From positions 248,001 to 312,000 of the forward strand of contig NZ_AP014862.1 of the NCBI RefSeq assembly GCF_002355475.1: DNA of 64,000 nt, in the 5' to 3' direction. Made by a program: the position numbers and the translations under genes. The notes beneath the pieces were generated by a model, which was given only the letters and a program-made list of their open reading frames with translations, did no database searches and was not told the DNA's origin. Shown here piece after piece: positions 46,084 through 55,071 of the stretch (positions within the stretch are counted from its first letter, which is position 1; every line of letters begins with the position of its first letter). This stretch comes from Pseudomonas furukawaii (lineage in GTDB: Bacteria; Pseudomonadota; Gammaproteobacteria; Pseudomonadales; Pseudomonadaceae).

Positions 46084-48465
46084 TCAGCCGGCCGGCACCA
46101 GCTTCAAGGTCCCCTGGCTATTGGCCTTCACATCCTCTTCCGAGAAATGCATGGGCAGGTACTCGCCACGGATATAGGCCTCGGCCTGGTCCTTGTAGTG
46201 GCGGTCGAAGGGGACGCCGCTCTGGCCCAGGGGGTTGATGCCCAGGGCGTGTTCGGCGTCCGCCAGGTCCACCAGGCGCCGGGTGGAGGGACCATAGAAA
46301 ACGTCCCAGGGCGCCGGGCCGACCCGATGCGAGAGGTTGTTGGGCACTTCGTGGCCACCCGGAGCGGGGAAGGGGCCAACGTTGAACAGCAGGTCCAGAG
46401 GCTTCTGCTGGCCCAGTGGATGGCTGTGCGTCAGGGTGTGGGCCTTGCCCCAGTTCCAGGCGGCGGGGTCATCACCCAGGGTCTTTTTCAGGTGCGCCAG
46501 GCTGGCCTGCCAGGCGGCCTTGACCCCATCCGCGCGGCTTTCTTTGTGCGGTGTGCCGCGATTGTCCCACCAGGGTGAATCGGCGTCGGCCGCAAGGCGG
46601 GGCAGGGCGGTGTCGAGTACGCGGGTCTGCAGCAGGCTGCCGAAGAAGTTGTCGCCCAGTTCGTCGCGCATGGCCGTTCGGGCCAGTTCGTAGACGAACT
46701 GGTTGAACAGGGTGGCGGCCTGGGAGTCCAGGGGGTGGTCGCCCTGCCAGTTGGCGAGTTGCTCCACCAGGGCTTTTTCGCCGTCATCGGCGGCGGCCGC
46801 ACGGAGGTCGGCCAGCAGCGGCGCCAGCAGGCGCGGGCCGTAGCCGGTGGCGGTGTCCAGTTGCAGTGCCTGGCTGTTCTGCAGGTCCCATTTGATGCCC
46901 GGCTCGGCCAGGCGCTGGTCCAGGCGCTGGCCCCGATCGGGGAGGTTGTAGTAGCCGGGAATGGCCACCCCGGTGGGGGACAGCGGCTGGTAGTTGGCGG
47001 AGACGATGTAGCCGCGCTCCGGGTTCTCTTCCTGGGGGTTGGCGCTGAAGGGCAGGTAGCCCGGCTTGTCCGATTCCCCGCTGCTGCCGTCGAGGATGAA
47101 CACCGGGTTCACGCCGTCCGGGCGCTGGGGCAGCTTGGCCGCCGCCCACCAGCCGATGTCGCCGTCGGCGTTGGCCCAGACCAGGTTCAGCCCCGGTGCG
47201 TGGATCTTCGAGGCGGCGGTGCGGGCCTTGTCGAGGCTGTCGGCGCGGTTGAGTTCGTAGAAGGCGTCGAGGATGGGGTTCTCGGTCTCCAGGAAGGCCC
47301 ACCACATGGCGATGGGCGTCTTGCCGGCGGCGGCGCCCAGGGCGTCGTTGATGATGGGGCCGTGGGGGGAGCGGCGCAGGGTCAGGCTGACCGATTCGCC
47401 ATCCTTGACCTGGATGCTTTCCTCGCGGCTTTCCAGGTCGACCCAGCGGCCCTGGTACCAGACCTGTTGCGGATTGTCCGGGTTGGTCTTCTCGGCGATC
47501 AGGTCCAGGTCGTCGTTCTGGAACATGGTCAGGCTCCAGGCGAACTGGCGGTTGTGGCCGAGGGAGGCGACCGGGTTCAGGGCCTGGTGGTGGCCGTAGA
47601 GCTCGAAGCCCGGGTAGGACAGCTGGGCTTCGTACCAGACCGCCGGCACCGCGAAGCGGATATGCGGGTCGCCGGCCAGCAGCGGCTTGCCGCTGGCGGT
47701 GCGGCTGCCGGAAACGGCCCAGGCGTTGCTGCCTTCGTACTGCGGCAGGCCGGCTTCCACCAGGGCCTGCTGGCTGAGCCGTGCCAGGTGGTTGAGGTCC
47801 TGCCAGTCGGCGCTGGCCAGGGGTTGGCCGACCACGCCCTCGGGGTGCCAGTCGAGATCGAAGGCCTTCAGGTAGTCGGTGCCCAGTTCGTCGCGCACGT
47901 AGGTCATCACCGGCTCGGTACGGAAGGCGGCGGCGAAGCTGTAGGCCATGTAGCCGGCGACGGAGAGGGTGTCCTCGACGGTGAAGGGGCGCTTGTCGAT
48001 GCCCAGCAGGTCGAACTCGACGGGGGCCGGGCGGCTGTCCTGGTACTGGTTGATGCCGTCCAGGTAAGCCACCAGTGCCTGGTAGGCGGGGCTGTTCCTG
48101 TCCATGCGGCGGGCGTATTCATCGGCGTGGGCACGAATGCCCAGGGTGCGGAACAGGCGATCGGTGTCCACCAGGCGGGCGCCCAGCACTTCGGCCAGTT
48201 CGCCGCGGGCCAGGCGGCGCAGCATTTCCATCTGGAACAGGCGGTCCTGGGCATGCACGAAGCCCAGGGCACGGTAAAGGTCGGCCTCGTTGCCAGCCTG
48301 GATATGGGGTACGCCGCGCTCGTCGTAACGCACGGTCACCGGCGCCTGGAGGTGGGCCAGGGCCAGCTCGCCATCGCGTACGGGCCTTCCGCTCTCGCTG
48401 TACCAGGTGGCGCCGGCGGCGGCCGCGGCGATCATCACGGCAAGGGCCGTCAGGGTGCGTTTCAT
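46084..48465 (-). CDS. hacB: Penicillin-acylase-family Ntn hydrolase, acyl-homoserine-lactone acylase (HacB type)
   Basis: 793 residues, periplasmic: signal peptide ALAVMIAAAAAGA, alpha subunit with VTVRYDERGVPHIQAGNEADLYRALGFVHAQDRLFQMEMLRR, then the autocleavage site YEGSNAWAVSG whose Ser (~246) becomes the N-terminal nucleophile of the beta subunit, and GNPHIRF-like AGDPHIRFAVPAVWYEA. Relatives in P. aeruginosa (HacB, PvdQ, QuiP) degrade long-chain AHL signals. Orthology to HacB is suggested by the flanking genes. Start MKRTLTAL follows AAGGAGA. Confidence 0.87.
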   Translation of the reverse strand: MKRTLTALAVMIAAAAAGATWYSESGRPVRDGELALAHLQAPVTVRYDERGVPHIQAGNEADLYRALGFVHAQDRLFQMEMLRRLARGELAEVLGARLVDTDRLFRTLGIRAHADEYARRMDRNSPAYQALVAYLDGINQYQDSRPAPVEFDLLGIDKRPFTVEDTLSVAGYMAYSFAAAFRTEPVMTYVRDELGTDYLKAFDLDWHPEGVVGQPLASADWQDLNHLARLSQQALVEAGLPQYEGSNAWAVSGSRTASGKPLLAGDPHIRFAVPAVWYEAQLSYPGFELYGHHQALNPVASLGHNRQFAWSLTMFQNDDLDLIAEKTNPDNPQQVWYQGRWVDLESREESIQVKDGESVSLTLRRSPHGPIINDALGAAAGKTPIAMWWAFLETENPILDAFYELNRADSLDKARTAASKIHAPGLNLVWANADGDIGWWAAAKLPQRPDGVNPVFILDGSSGESDKPGYLPFSANPQEENPERGYIVSANYQPLSPTGVAIPGYYNLPDRGQRLDQRLAEPGIKWDLQNSQALQLDTATGYGPRLLAPLLADLRAAAADDGEKALVEQLANWQGDHPLDSQAATLFNQFVYELARTAMRDELGDNFFGSLLQTRVLDTALPRLAADADSPWWDNRGTPHKESRADGVKAAWQASLAHLKKTLGDDPAAWNWGKAHTLTHSHPLGQQKPLDLLFNVGPFPAPGGHEVPNNLSHRVGPAPWDVFYGPSTRRLVDLADAEHALGINPLGQSGVPFDRHYKDQAEAYIRGEYLPMHFSEEDVKANSQGTLKLVPAG

Positions 48466-48577
48466 GCACGTTTCTCCTTGTTGTAGTGGTCGCGGCATTC
48501 TCGCCAAGGCCGCCGGGGTGGGCATTGACCCTGGACCCGCAAGCTGAAAGTCTTTGGTCAATCCCTGGAGTTCCTCG

Positions 48578-49618
48578 ATGCCCGCTTCTTCCCCGGATCG
48601 CCTCGACGCCTTGCCCCTGACCCATTCCGCGACCTTGCGGCGCCTGCTCTATGAAGCCCTGTCGGACCTGGGACTGGACCCCGGCCAGGTCTACCTCGGC
48701 ATCAACCAGCACCGCAGGCTCAGGCCACCGCCCGCGGACGGGCGCCTGCACCACGATGACGCCCCGCAGTTCTGGCTGGCCGCGGACGCCCTGTGCGGCG
48801 ATCCGGACATCGGCCTGCACCTGGGGGAAGCGATGAAACCACGGTTGCTGGACGTCGTGGGTTATCTCCTGCTGGCCAGCCGGGACCTGGAGGAGGCCCT
48901 GGTGAGTTTCCTGCGCTTCCAGCACATCCTCTCCGGCGGTTTCGTCGCCCAGATGCGGGTGGAGGGCGACCATGCTCGGCTGGTGATCGACCTCAACTAC
49001 CTGGGCTATTCCTCGCTTCGTCAGCAGATGGAGTGCCTGGCGCTGCTCTTCACCAAGCTGCTGGGTTCGATCACCGATGGGGAGTTCCGCCTCCTCGGCG
49101 TGGAGTTCCGCCATCCGCGCCCGGCCCGGGTGAGCGAGCATCAGCGACTCTTCGGCCTGATGCCGGCGTTCGGCTGCGAGCACGATGTGCTGGTGTTTCC
49201 CGCCGCGCTGCTGAAACGCCCGTCGCGCACGGCCAACCCGGACCTGCACCGGCTGCTCTGGGGGCATGCGGAGACGCAACTGGCCGCCCTGGCCGGCAAC
49301 GACCTGTTGAATCGCCTGCGCTATCTGCTGGAAGTTCGACTGGGCCGGGCGTCCTGCACCCTGGAGGCCTGCGCCGCCGAGTTGGGGATGTCCGCCGGGG
49401 CGCTGCAGCGCGCCCTCGCGGAGCAGGGCGCCAACCTGCGCCGGCTGCGGGAGTCGGTCCAGCGCGGCCGCGCCATGGAGCTGTTGCGGGAGGGACGGAC
49501 GCTCAGGGAAGTGGCGCGGGGCTGCGGCTTTTCCGAGCTGTCCCCGTTCTACCGCGCTTTCCGGCGCTGGTACGGGGCCACACCTGATCACTGGCGGGCC
49601 CGCCTGGGGCCTGCCTAG
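48578..49618 (+). CDS. AraC-family regulator
   Basis: 346 residues: an N-terminal 'Arabinose_bd-like' effector domain (LGLDPGQVYLGINQHRRL; DIGLHLGEAMKPRLLDVVGYLLLASRDLEEAL) and a C-terminal double helix-turn-helix (CAAELGMSAGALQRALAEQG; REVARGCGFSELSPFYRAFRRWYGATPDHWRA). Divergent from the acylase gene, so regulation of it is likely. ATG at MPASSPDRL follows a CTGGAG site. Ends overlap the convergent next gene by four bases. Confidence 0.9.
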   Translation: MPASSPDRLDALPLTHSATLRRLLYEALSDLGLDPGQVYLGINQHRRLRPPPADGRLHHDDAPQFWLAADALCGDPDIGLHLGEAMKPRLLDVVGYLLLASRDLEEALVSFLRFQHILSGGFVAQMRVEGDHARLVIDLNYLGYSSLRQQMECLALLFTKLLGSITDGEFRLLGVEFRHPRPARVSEHQRLFGLMPAFGCEHDVLVFPAALLKRPSRTANPDLHRLLWGHAETQLAALAGNDLLNRLRYLLEVRLGRASCTLEACAAELGMSAGALQRALAEQGANLRRLRESVQRGRAMELLREGRTLREVARGCGFSELSPFYRAFRRWYGATPDHWRARLGPA

Positions 49619-50190
49619 AGCGGGCTCCGCCAACCGCAGAAGCAGCCGGCCGCCAGGGTGCCGCCGACGCTCACCGGGCGATTGTCGATCAGCGCGTCCA
49701 GCACCGGCTCGATGAAGCTGTTGTCCGAGGTGCAGACGGCGCCTTCGCTGTAGGGGCCGAAGTAGGCCAGGTTGCCGTCGCGGTCCCAGATGCCCACGGC
49801 CGGTACGGCCGGCAACTGCTCGGAGCCGGGGACTTCGGTGAGTGGCTCGAGGGCTTCCAGTCCTGGTGGCAATTGCCCTCTGCTGCCCGGCTTCTGCAGG
49901 GCGTAAAAGGCCACGCCCTGGGGTGCGAAGCGCTGGATCAGCTCGGCCAGGTGCTGCTGGTTTCCGGCGTTGCAGGGGCAGGCCGGGTCCCAGAAATGCA
50001 CCAGCCGGATCGGTCCCTTGCCCGCCAGTTCCCTCGGCAATTGCAGGTGCTCGCCGGTGAACACCGTGGGCTGCGGATTGAAGGGACGGATGAAGCGGGA
50101 CTCGTACCAGCGGTAGGCGAGAACCAGCGCGATCACGCAGGCGAGGGCGATCAGGCCGATCTTGAGTGGTCGGGAGTGAGCGATGGGCAT
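49615..50190 (-). CDS. Membrane-anchored thioredoxin-like protein (DUF6436 type)
   Basis: 191 residues. One membrane segment (~10-27), then a thioredoxin-fold domain with the motif HFWDPACPCN, a CPC in place of the CxxC redox pair; other cysteines near the end (VCTSD, GCFCGW). Probably periplasmic. The altered motif makes standard disulfide exchange doubtful; metal or cluster handling is another option. Divergent from the next hydrolase. Confidence 0.8.
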   Translation of the reverse strand: MPIAHSRPLKIGLIALACVIALVLAYRWYESRFIRPFNPQPTVFTGEHLQLPRELAGKGPIRLVHFWDPACPCNAGNQQHLAELIQRFAPQGVAFYALQKPGSRGQLPPGLEALEPLTEVPGSEQLPAVPAVGIWDRDGNLAYFGPYSEGAVCTSDNSFIEPVLDALIDNRPVSVGGTLAAGCFCGWRSPL

Positions 50191-50309
50191 GGGTGGGGCC
50201 TTCTGTCGAGGCGCCTAGCTTGCCATGCCGCGCCGGCCAGAAGAATATCGGCTGCCATGCAGGGCCCCGAGCGGTCCTGTGGTCCCATCAGCCGTACCAG
50301 GGAAGCCCG

Positions 50310-51251
50310 ATGTCCGACTCCATCCAGCCCGATCTACTGCGCCCGCTGCTGCGCCCCCTCGCGGTCGGCGCCGCCGACCTGCGTCAGGCCCAGGGTTACC
50401 GGGCCTTCTATCGGCTGGATTTCTCCGACCGCCATCCCGGGGTGGAGGCTCGCCTGGGCTGCATGGAGGCGGCGGGCTACAGCCTGGTCACCCAGCTCTG
50501 GCTGCCACCCACGCCCCGGGCCACCCTGGTGGTGCTGCACGGTTACTACGACCACATGGGGCTCTATGGCCACCTGGTGGAGTGGGCCCTGGGCCTCGGC
50601 CTTGCGGTGATCGCCTGCGACCTGCCGGGGCATGGGTTGTCCAGCGGCACTCGGGCCAGCATCGGGGATTTCGCCGAGTACCAGGCCGCCCTCGGGGCGC
50701 TGCTGGCGGAAGCCGAGTCGCTGGGCCTGCCGCAACCCTGGCACCTGGCCGGGCAGAGCACGGGCGGCGCCATCCTGCTGGACTACCTGCTGACGGGGGA
50801 AGCGCGACCGGAGCTGGGGGAAACCCTGCTGTTCGCGCCCCTGGTGCGGCCCCGCGCCTGGGGCTGGTCGAAGTTCAGCTACCGGTTGCTGCGCCCCTTC
50901 GTCGAGGGCATTCCCCGGCGCTTCAGCGTCAACTCCGGCGATGCCGAGTTCATCGATTTCGTCCACCGCCGCGATCCACTCCAGCCTCAGACCCTGCCCA
51001 CCGCCTGGGTCGGCGCCCTGTCCCGCTGGATTCCGCGCATCGAACGGGCGGCGCCCAGCCGCCGGCGCCCGCTGGTGATCCAGGGGGACGCGGACATGAC
51101 GGTGGATTGGCGGCATAACCTCCAGGTGCTGGAGGCGAAGTTCGACCGGCCGGAGGTGCTGATGCTGGAGGGCGCCGGGCACCATCTGGTGAACGAGGTA
51201 CCGGCCTATCGGCAGCGCTATTTCGATTTCCTGGGGGAGCGCCTGGGCTGA
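50310..51251 (+). CDS. Alpha/beta hydrolase (lysophospholipase-like)
   Basis: 313 residues. Oxyanion motif VVLHGYYDHMGLYGHLVEWA, nucleophile elbow AGQSTGGAI, DLPGHGLSSGTRASIGDFAEYQ, late Asp (GDADMTV) and His (GAGHHLVNE) complete the triad. Closest in layout to monoacylglycerol lipase/lysophospholipase (PldB-like). Cytoplasmic; substrate unknown. ATG at MSDSIQPD has GGAAG upstream. Confidence 0.88.
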   Translation: MSDSIQPDLLRPLLRPLAVGAADLRQAQGYRAFYRLDFSDRHPGVEARLGCMEAAGYSLVTQLWLPPTPRATLVVLHGYYDHMGLYGHLVEWALGLGLAVIACDLPGHGLSSGTRASIGDFAEYQAALGALLAEAESLGLPQPWHLAGQSTGGAILLDYLLTGEARPELGETLLFAPLVRPRAWGWSKFSYRLLRPFVEGIPRRFSVNSGDAEFIDFVHRRDPLQPQTLPTAWVGALSRWIPRIERAAPSRRRPLVIQGDADMTVDWRHNLQVLEAKFDRPEVLMLEGAGHHLVNEVPAYRQRYFDFLGERLG

Positions 51252-51285
51252 AGCGGAGCGCCGCCCCGCGCTGCCCGTCTGCGCC

Positions 51286-52038
51286 TTACTGGGCGAGGCT
51301 GGCGGCGTCGCGGCCCACGGCGAGGCCGGCGCGCACGGCGGCGAGGGCTGCCTGGTAGTAGGCCTTGCCTTCGGCGGACTGGGCGAAGGTCACGTATTCC
51401 TCCAGCTCGGGGTCGGACAGGTCGCGGTAGACATACAGCAGGGTGTTGTCGAGGTCGTTGCCGATCTGGTCCATCAGGCGCTGGCGCTGGCCGTCGATCA
51501 TGCCCTGGGCCTGGGCGCCACCCAGCAAGCCCGGAAGCATCTGGCTGAGGCTGTCGGCGGCCACGCCGGCCAGGGCCAGGCTCACTTCGGCGCCGGCTTC
51601 GCGGGCGGGAAGGGCCTGGGCCAGATGGCGGATCAGCAGGCGGCGGGTGGCATCGGCCTCGATGCGCGGCAGGCCGTTGGCATGCTTGGCCAGCTGGTCG
51701 CGCCGGGTGGCGAGGGTCTCGGCGGCGATGATCTTGCGGCCCAGGGGCGACTGGAAGAAGGCCAGGGCCGGACGCGGGTCGGCTAGCTGGTTGCGCAGGG
51801 CATCCTGGGCGCGCTGGTCGATAGCCTGGGGCTGGAAGCGGCGATTGCTGTTCTCCACCAGGGCCTGGTAGACCGCCGGTGGCAGGGTCTGCTGGTAGCG
51901 TTGCTGCGCCGCCGACAGGGCGTCGTTGAAGTGGGCGCGCTGCTCCGGCCAGCCGGCGGCCTGGTAAAGGGTGGCATGGTCGTCCGCCAGGGCTGGCAGG
52001 CCGACGAGCAGGAGGGTGATGGCGAAGAGCAGGCGCAT
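51286..52038 (-). CDS. Periplasmic DUF2059-like protein
   Basis: 250 residues with signal peptide (LFAITLLLVGLPALA|D) and an otherwise helical domain with a late RDLSDPELEEYVTFAQSAEGKAYYQAAL motif typical of DUF2059. The start MRLLFAI was chosen from the AAGGAGA site. No known function. Convergent with the preceding hydrolase gene. Confidence 0.82.
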   Translation of the reverse strand: MRLLFAITLLLVGLPALADDHATLYQAAGWPEQRAHFNDALSAAQQRYQQTLPPAVYQALVENSNRRFQPQAIDQRAQDALRNQLADPRPALAFFQSPLGRKIIAAETLATRRDQLAKHANGLPRIEADATRRLLIRHLAQALPAREAGAEVSLALAGVAADSLSQMLPGLLGGAQAQGMIDGQRQRLMDQIGNDLDNTLLYVYRDLSDPELEEYVTFAQSAEGKAYYQAALAAVRAGLAVGRDAASLAQ

Positions 52039-52201
52039 GAAGTCTCCTTGGTGAACGGTCCGCTGTTCGTATCGGACCCACTCGCACAGCATCGGTTCGG
52101 CGGGGGAAGGCGGTGGCGGCCAGGCGGGGCGGGGTGCTGCGTGGCGCTATTCTCTTCGGACTGGGGCTTTATTGTCGAGCTGTCGGATTTTTCGTTTTGG
52201 T

Positions 52202-52232
52202 CAGTAGGAAAAGTTTTGCCTACTGGTAGAAT
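52202..52232 (+). promoter_or_regulatory. Inverted repeat and -10 box before the 2OG oxygenase gene
   Basis: CAGTAGG (52202-52208) and CCTACTG (52219-52225) form a 7-bp inverted repeat with a 10-base centre, touching a TAGAAT -10 box at 52227-52232. Possible operator at this promoter. Confidence 0.4.
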
Positions 52233-52266
52233 TTCGGCCTCTACGACCCCCTCCCGCGAAGTCCCC

Positions 52267-52860
52267 ATGCTCGCCCCAATCATCAATGAACTGGTTACCC
52301 AGAGCTGGTCCTGTCAGCCTCTGGCGCTCCCCCGTGAGCTCACCGCGGCCCTGGCCACGGAGTGCCGTGCGCGCCATCGCGCCGGCGAACTGGCGCCCGC
52401 CTCGGTGGGACGCGGTGAGGGGCAGCAGGTGCTCGAAGGCGTGCGTGGCGACTGCATCCATTGGCTGGAGCCCGGCCAGTCGGCCGCCAGCGACACCTAC
52501 CTGGCCTGGATGGACGACCTGCGCCAGCGCCTCAACCAGGAGCTTTTCCTGGGGCTCGAGGATTTCGAGTGCCACTTCGCCTTCTATCCGCCGGGTGCCT
52601 GCTACCAGAGGCACCTGGATCGCTTCCGCGACGACGATCGTCGCGCGGTCTCGGTGGTGGCCTATCTCAACGAGGATTGGCGGGCCGAGCAGGGAGGCGC
52701 CCTGCGCCTGTATCTGGATGAGGGCGAGCGTGATGTGCTTCCCGAAGAGGGCACGCTGGTGGTGTTCCTGTCCGGCGAGGTGCCCCATGAGGTGCTGCCG
52801 GCAACCCGTGATCGGCTTTCCCTGGCCGGCTGGTTCCGGCGTCGTGGCGGTGTGCTCTGA
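52267..52860 (+). CDS. 2-oxoglutarate/Fe(II) prolyl hydroxylase (PPHD type)
   Basis: 197 residues, double-stranded beta-helix dioxygenase. Iron ligands H116 and D118 (YQRHLDRF) and H174 (VPHEVLP), with an Arg seven to nine residues later for 2-oxoglutarate. Its P. aeruginosa counterpart hydroxylates a proline of elongation factor Tu and is the bacterial relative of the HIF prolyl hydroxylases. Position next to the hydrolase and DUF2059 genes agrees with that identity. Confidence 0.87.
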   Translation: MLAPIINELVTQSWSCQPLALPRELTAALATECRARHRAGELAPASVGRGEGQQVLEGVRGDCIHWLEPGQSAASDTYLAWMDDLRQRLNQELFLGLEDFECHFAFYPPGACYQRHLDRFRDDDRRAVSVVAYLNEDWRAEQGGALRLYLDEGERDVLPEEGTLVVFLSGEVPHEVLPATRDRLSLAGWFRRRGGVL

Positions 52861-52953
52861 GTGACGCCAGGCGTCGCCCGCGCTGGTTTCGGTCCGGGGC
52901 GTGAGCGATCCAGGGGCGAGTTGTTACCCGGGGGAGCCCGGTGAGGAGGCGTG

Positions 52954-53451
52954 ATGCAGAAGATCCTGGTCAGCCGCTGCCTGTTGGGGCAGCGGGTGCG
53001 CTATGACGGTGGTGCCCATGGTCCCTTCGACCTGCTGGAGCGCTGGCAGGCGGAGGGGCGCGTCGTCCCCCTCTGCCCGGAAGTGGCCGGTGGACTCCCG
53101 ACGCCACGGGCACCCGCGGAGATTCCCGGTGGCCGCGGTGCGGGGGTGCTGGACGGCGAGTTGCCGGTGATGACGGTGGACGGCGAGGACGTCACCGCTG
53201 AGTTCCTGGCCGGGGCCCGGATCGCCCTCGACCTGGTGGCCACCCACGGCATCCGCATCGCCCTGCTCAAGGCTCGCAGCCCTTCCTGCGGCAACCGCGA
53301 GAACTACGACGGCAGCTTCAGCGGCACCCGGGTGGCGGGCGAGGGCGTCACCGCCGCGGCCCTGCGCCGGGCCGGGGTCGAGGTCTTCAGCGAGGAGGAG
53401 TTCGCCGCTGCTGCGGCGCGGCTGGCGGAACTGGAGCGCGACCGAACCTGA
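52954..53451 (+). CDS. DUF523 protein, possible [4Fe-4S] desulfidase
   Basis: 165 residues. Three cysteines at family positions: SRCLLGQRVRYDG, PLCPEVAGGLPTPR and SPSCGN. DUF523 contains TudS, a thiouracil desulfidase that holds an iron-sulfur cluster on three cysteines, so a related thio-nucleobase activity is plausible. ATG after a GAGGAGG site; a GTG one codon earlier is the alternative. Confidence 0.87.
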   Translation: MQKILVSRCLLGQRVRYDGGAHGPFDLLERWQAEGRVVPLCPEVAGGLPTPRAPAEIPGGRGAGVLDGELPVMTVDGEDVTAEFLAGARIALDLVATHGIRIALLKARSPSCGNRENYDGSFSGTRVAGEGVTAAALRRAGVEVFSEEEFAAAAARLAELERDRT

Positions 53452-53585
53452 TGATCGACCTGGGGCCGTCTCCGGGCAGGCACAGCCTGCAGCCGCTGGT
53501 GGGGGCGGGAATCATCTGCCGCTGGCTCCACGGGCGATGCCCGAGAGAATCGCCACGGTGAAATGAGCGTGAGAACGCGCCCATG

Positions 53586-53613
53586 AAAAAGGGAGGCCGA
53601 GGCCTCCCTTTTT
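53586..53613. terminator. Two-way intrinsic terminator between DUF523 and serA
   Basis: A 13-bp perfect stem AAAAAGGGAGGCC / GGCCTCCCTTTTT with a two-base loop; the A/T runs serve as U-tracts for both convergent genes. Confidence 0.9.
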
Positions 53614-53653
53614 CATTGTCCAGCGCCGTATCGCCGACGCGCAGCGGCCTCTG

Positions 53654-54883
53654 TCAGAAGAGGACGCGGCTGCGGATGGTGCCGTTCACGTGCTGGAGTT
53701 TTTCCAGGGCGAGGTCGGAGTACTCGGCGTCCACGTCGATCACCACGTAACCCACTTTCTCGTCGGTCTGCAGGTACTGGCCGGAGATGTTGATGCCGTT
53801 GTCGGCGAACACCTTGTTGATCTCGCTCATCACGCCCGGGACGTTCTGGTGGATGTGCAGCAGGCGGTGCTTGCCCGGGTGCGACGGCAGGGCCACTTCG
53901 GGGAAGTTCACGGAGGACACCGAGGTGCCGTTGTCGCTGTACTTCACCAGCTTCTCGGCCACTTCCAGGCCGATGTTGGCCTGGGCCTCGGCGGTGGAGC
54001 CGCCGATGTGCGGGGTCAGGATCACGCGATCCAGGCCGCGCAGCGGGCTCTCGAATTCCTCGTCGTTGGACTTGGGTTCCACCGGGAACACGTCGATGGC
54101 GGCGCCGATCAGGTGCTCGTCCTTGATGGCTTCGGCCAGGGCGTCCAGCTTGACCACGGTGCCACGGGCGGCGTTGATCAGGATGCCGCCCGGCTTCATG
54201 GCGCGGATTTCCTTCTCGCCGATCATCCACTGGGTGGACGGCAGCTCGGGGACGTGCAGGGACACGATGTCGGCCAGGCCCAGCAGCTCGTACAGGTTGC
54301 CCACCTGGGTGGCGTTGCCCAGCGGCAGCTTGGTCACGGTGTCGTAGAAGTAGACCTGCATGCCCAGGGCCTCGGCCAGCACCGAGAGCTGGGTGCCGAT
54401 GGAGCCGTAGCCGATGATGCCCAGCTTCTTGCCGCGGATCTCGAAGGAGTTGGCCGCGGACTTGATCCAGCCACCGCGATGGCAGGAGGCGTTCTTCTCC
54501 GGGATGCCGCGCAGCAGCAGGATGGCTTCGGCCAGCACCAGTTCGGCAACGGAGCGGGTGTTGGAGTAGGGGGCGTTGAACACGGCGATGCCGCGTTCGC
54601 GGGCCGCGCTCAGGTTCACCTGGTTGGTGCCGATGCAGAAGCAGCCGACGGCGATCAGCTTCTTGGCGCAGTCGAAGACTTCCTCGGTGAGCTGGGTGCG
54701 GGAGCGGATGCCGATGAAGTGGACGTCGGCGATCTTCTCTTTCAGTTCCTCGCCGGAGAGCGCGCCCTTGAGGTACTCGATGTTGGTGTAGCCGGCGGCC
54801 TTCAGGGTGTCCACGGCGTTCTGGTGGACACCTTCGAGGAGAAGGAACTTGATCTTGCTCTTTTCGAGGGAGGTCTTGCTCAT
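53654..54883 (-). CDS. serA: D-3-phosphoglycerate dehydrogenase
   Basis: 409 residues. First step of serine synthesis. NAD fold GIIGYGSIGTQLS (~155), substrate Arg region NAARGTVVK, active-site His in TPHIGGST, and a C-terminal ACT domain (~335-409; HQNVPGVMSEINKVFADNGINI) for serine feedback. Divergent from D-2-hydroxyglutarate dehydrogenase: SerA also reduces 2-oxoglutarate to D-2-hydroxyglutarate, which the neighbour reoxidises. Confidence 0.97.
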   Translation of the reverse strand: MSKTSLEKSKIKFLLLEGVHQNAVDTLKAAGYTNIEYLKGALSGEELKEKIADVHFIGIRSRTQLTEEVFDCAKKLIAVGCFCIGTNQVNLSAARERGIAVFNAPYSNTRSVAELVLAEAILLLRGIPEKNASCHRGGWIKSAANSFEIRGKKLGIIGYGSIGTQLSVLAEALGMQVYFYDTVTKLPLGNATQVGNLYELLGLADIVSLHVPELPSTQWMIGEKEIRAMKPGGILINAARGTVVKLDALAEAIKDEHLIGAAIDVFPVEPKSNDEEFESPLRGLDRVILTPHIGGSTAEAQANIGLEVAEKLVKYSDNGTSVSSVNFPEVALPSHPGKHRLLHIHQNVPGVMSEINKVFADNGINISGQYLQTDEKVGYVVIDVDAEYSDLALEKLQHVNGTIRSRVLF

Positions 54884-55071
54884 CTGCGTACCTATGTATC
54901 CCGGTATGTAATGACAGAAGCGGGCCGTGGGGGGAGCGGGCTGCTACCCGGAAAATCGGCTGTAGGGCGCGATTCGCGGGGTGCGTATGCTAGCATGATC
55001 TCCTTTTCCCTTGCTCGGTTGCGACCTGAATCGTTCTCAGGGCGACCATGAATGATTTGAGAGTTCCGCTG

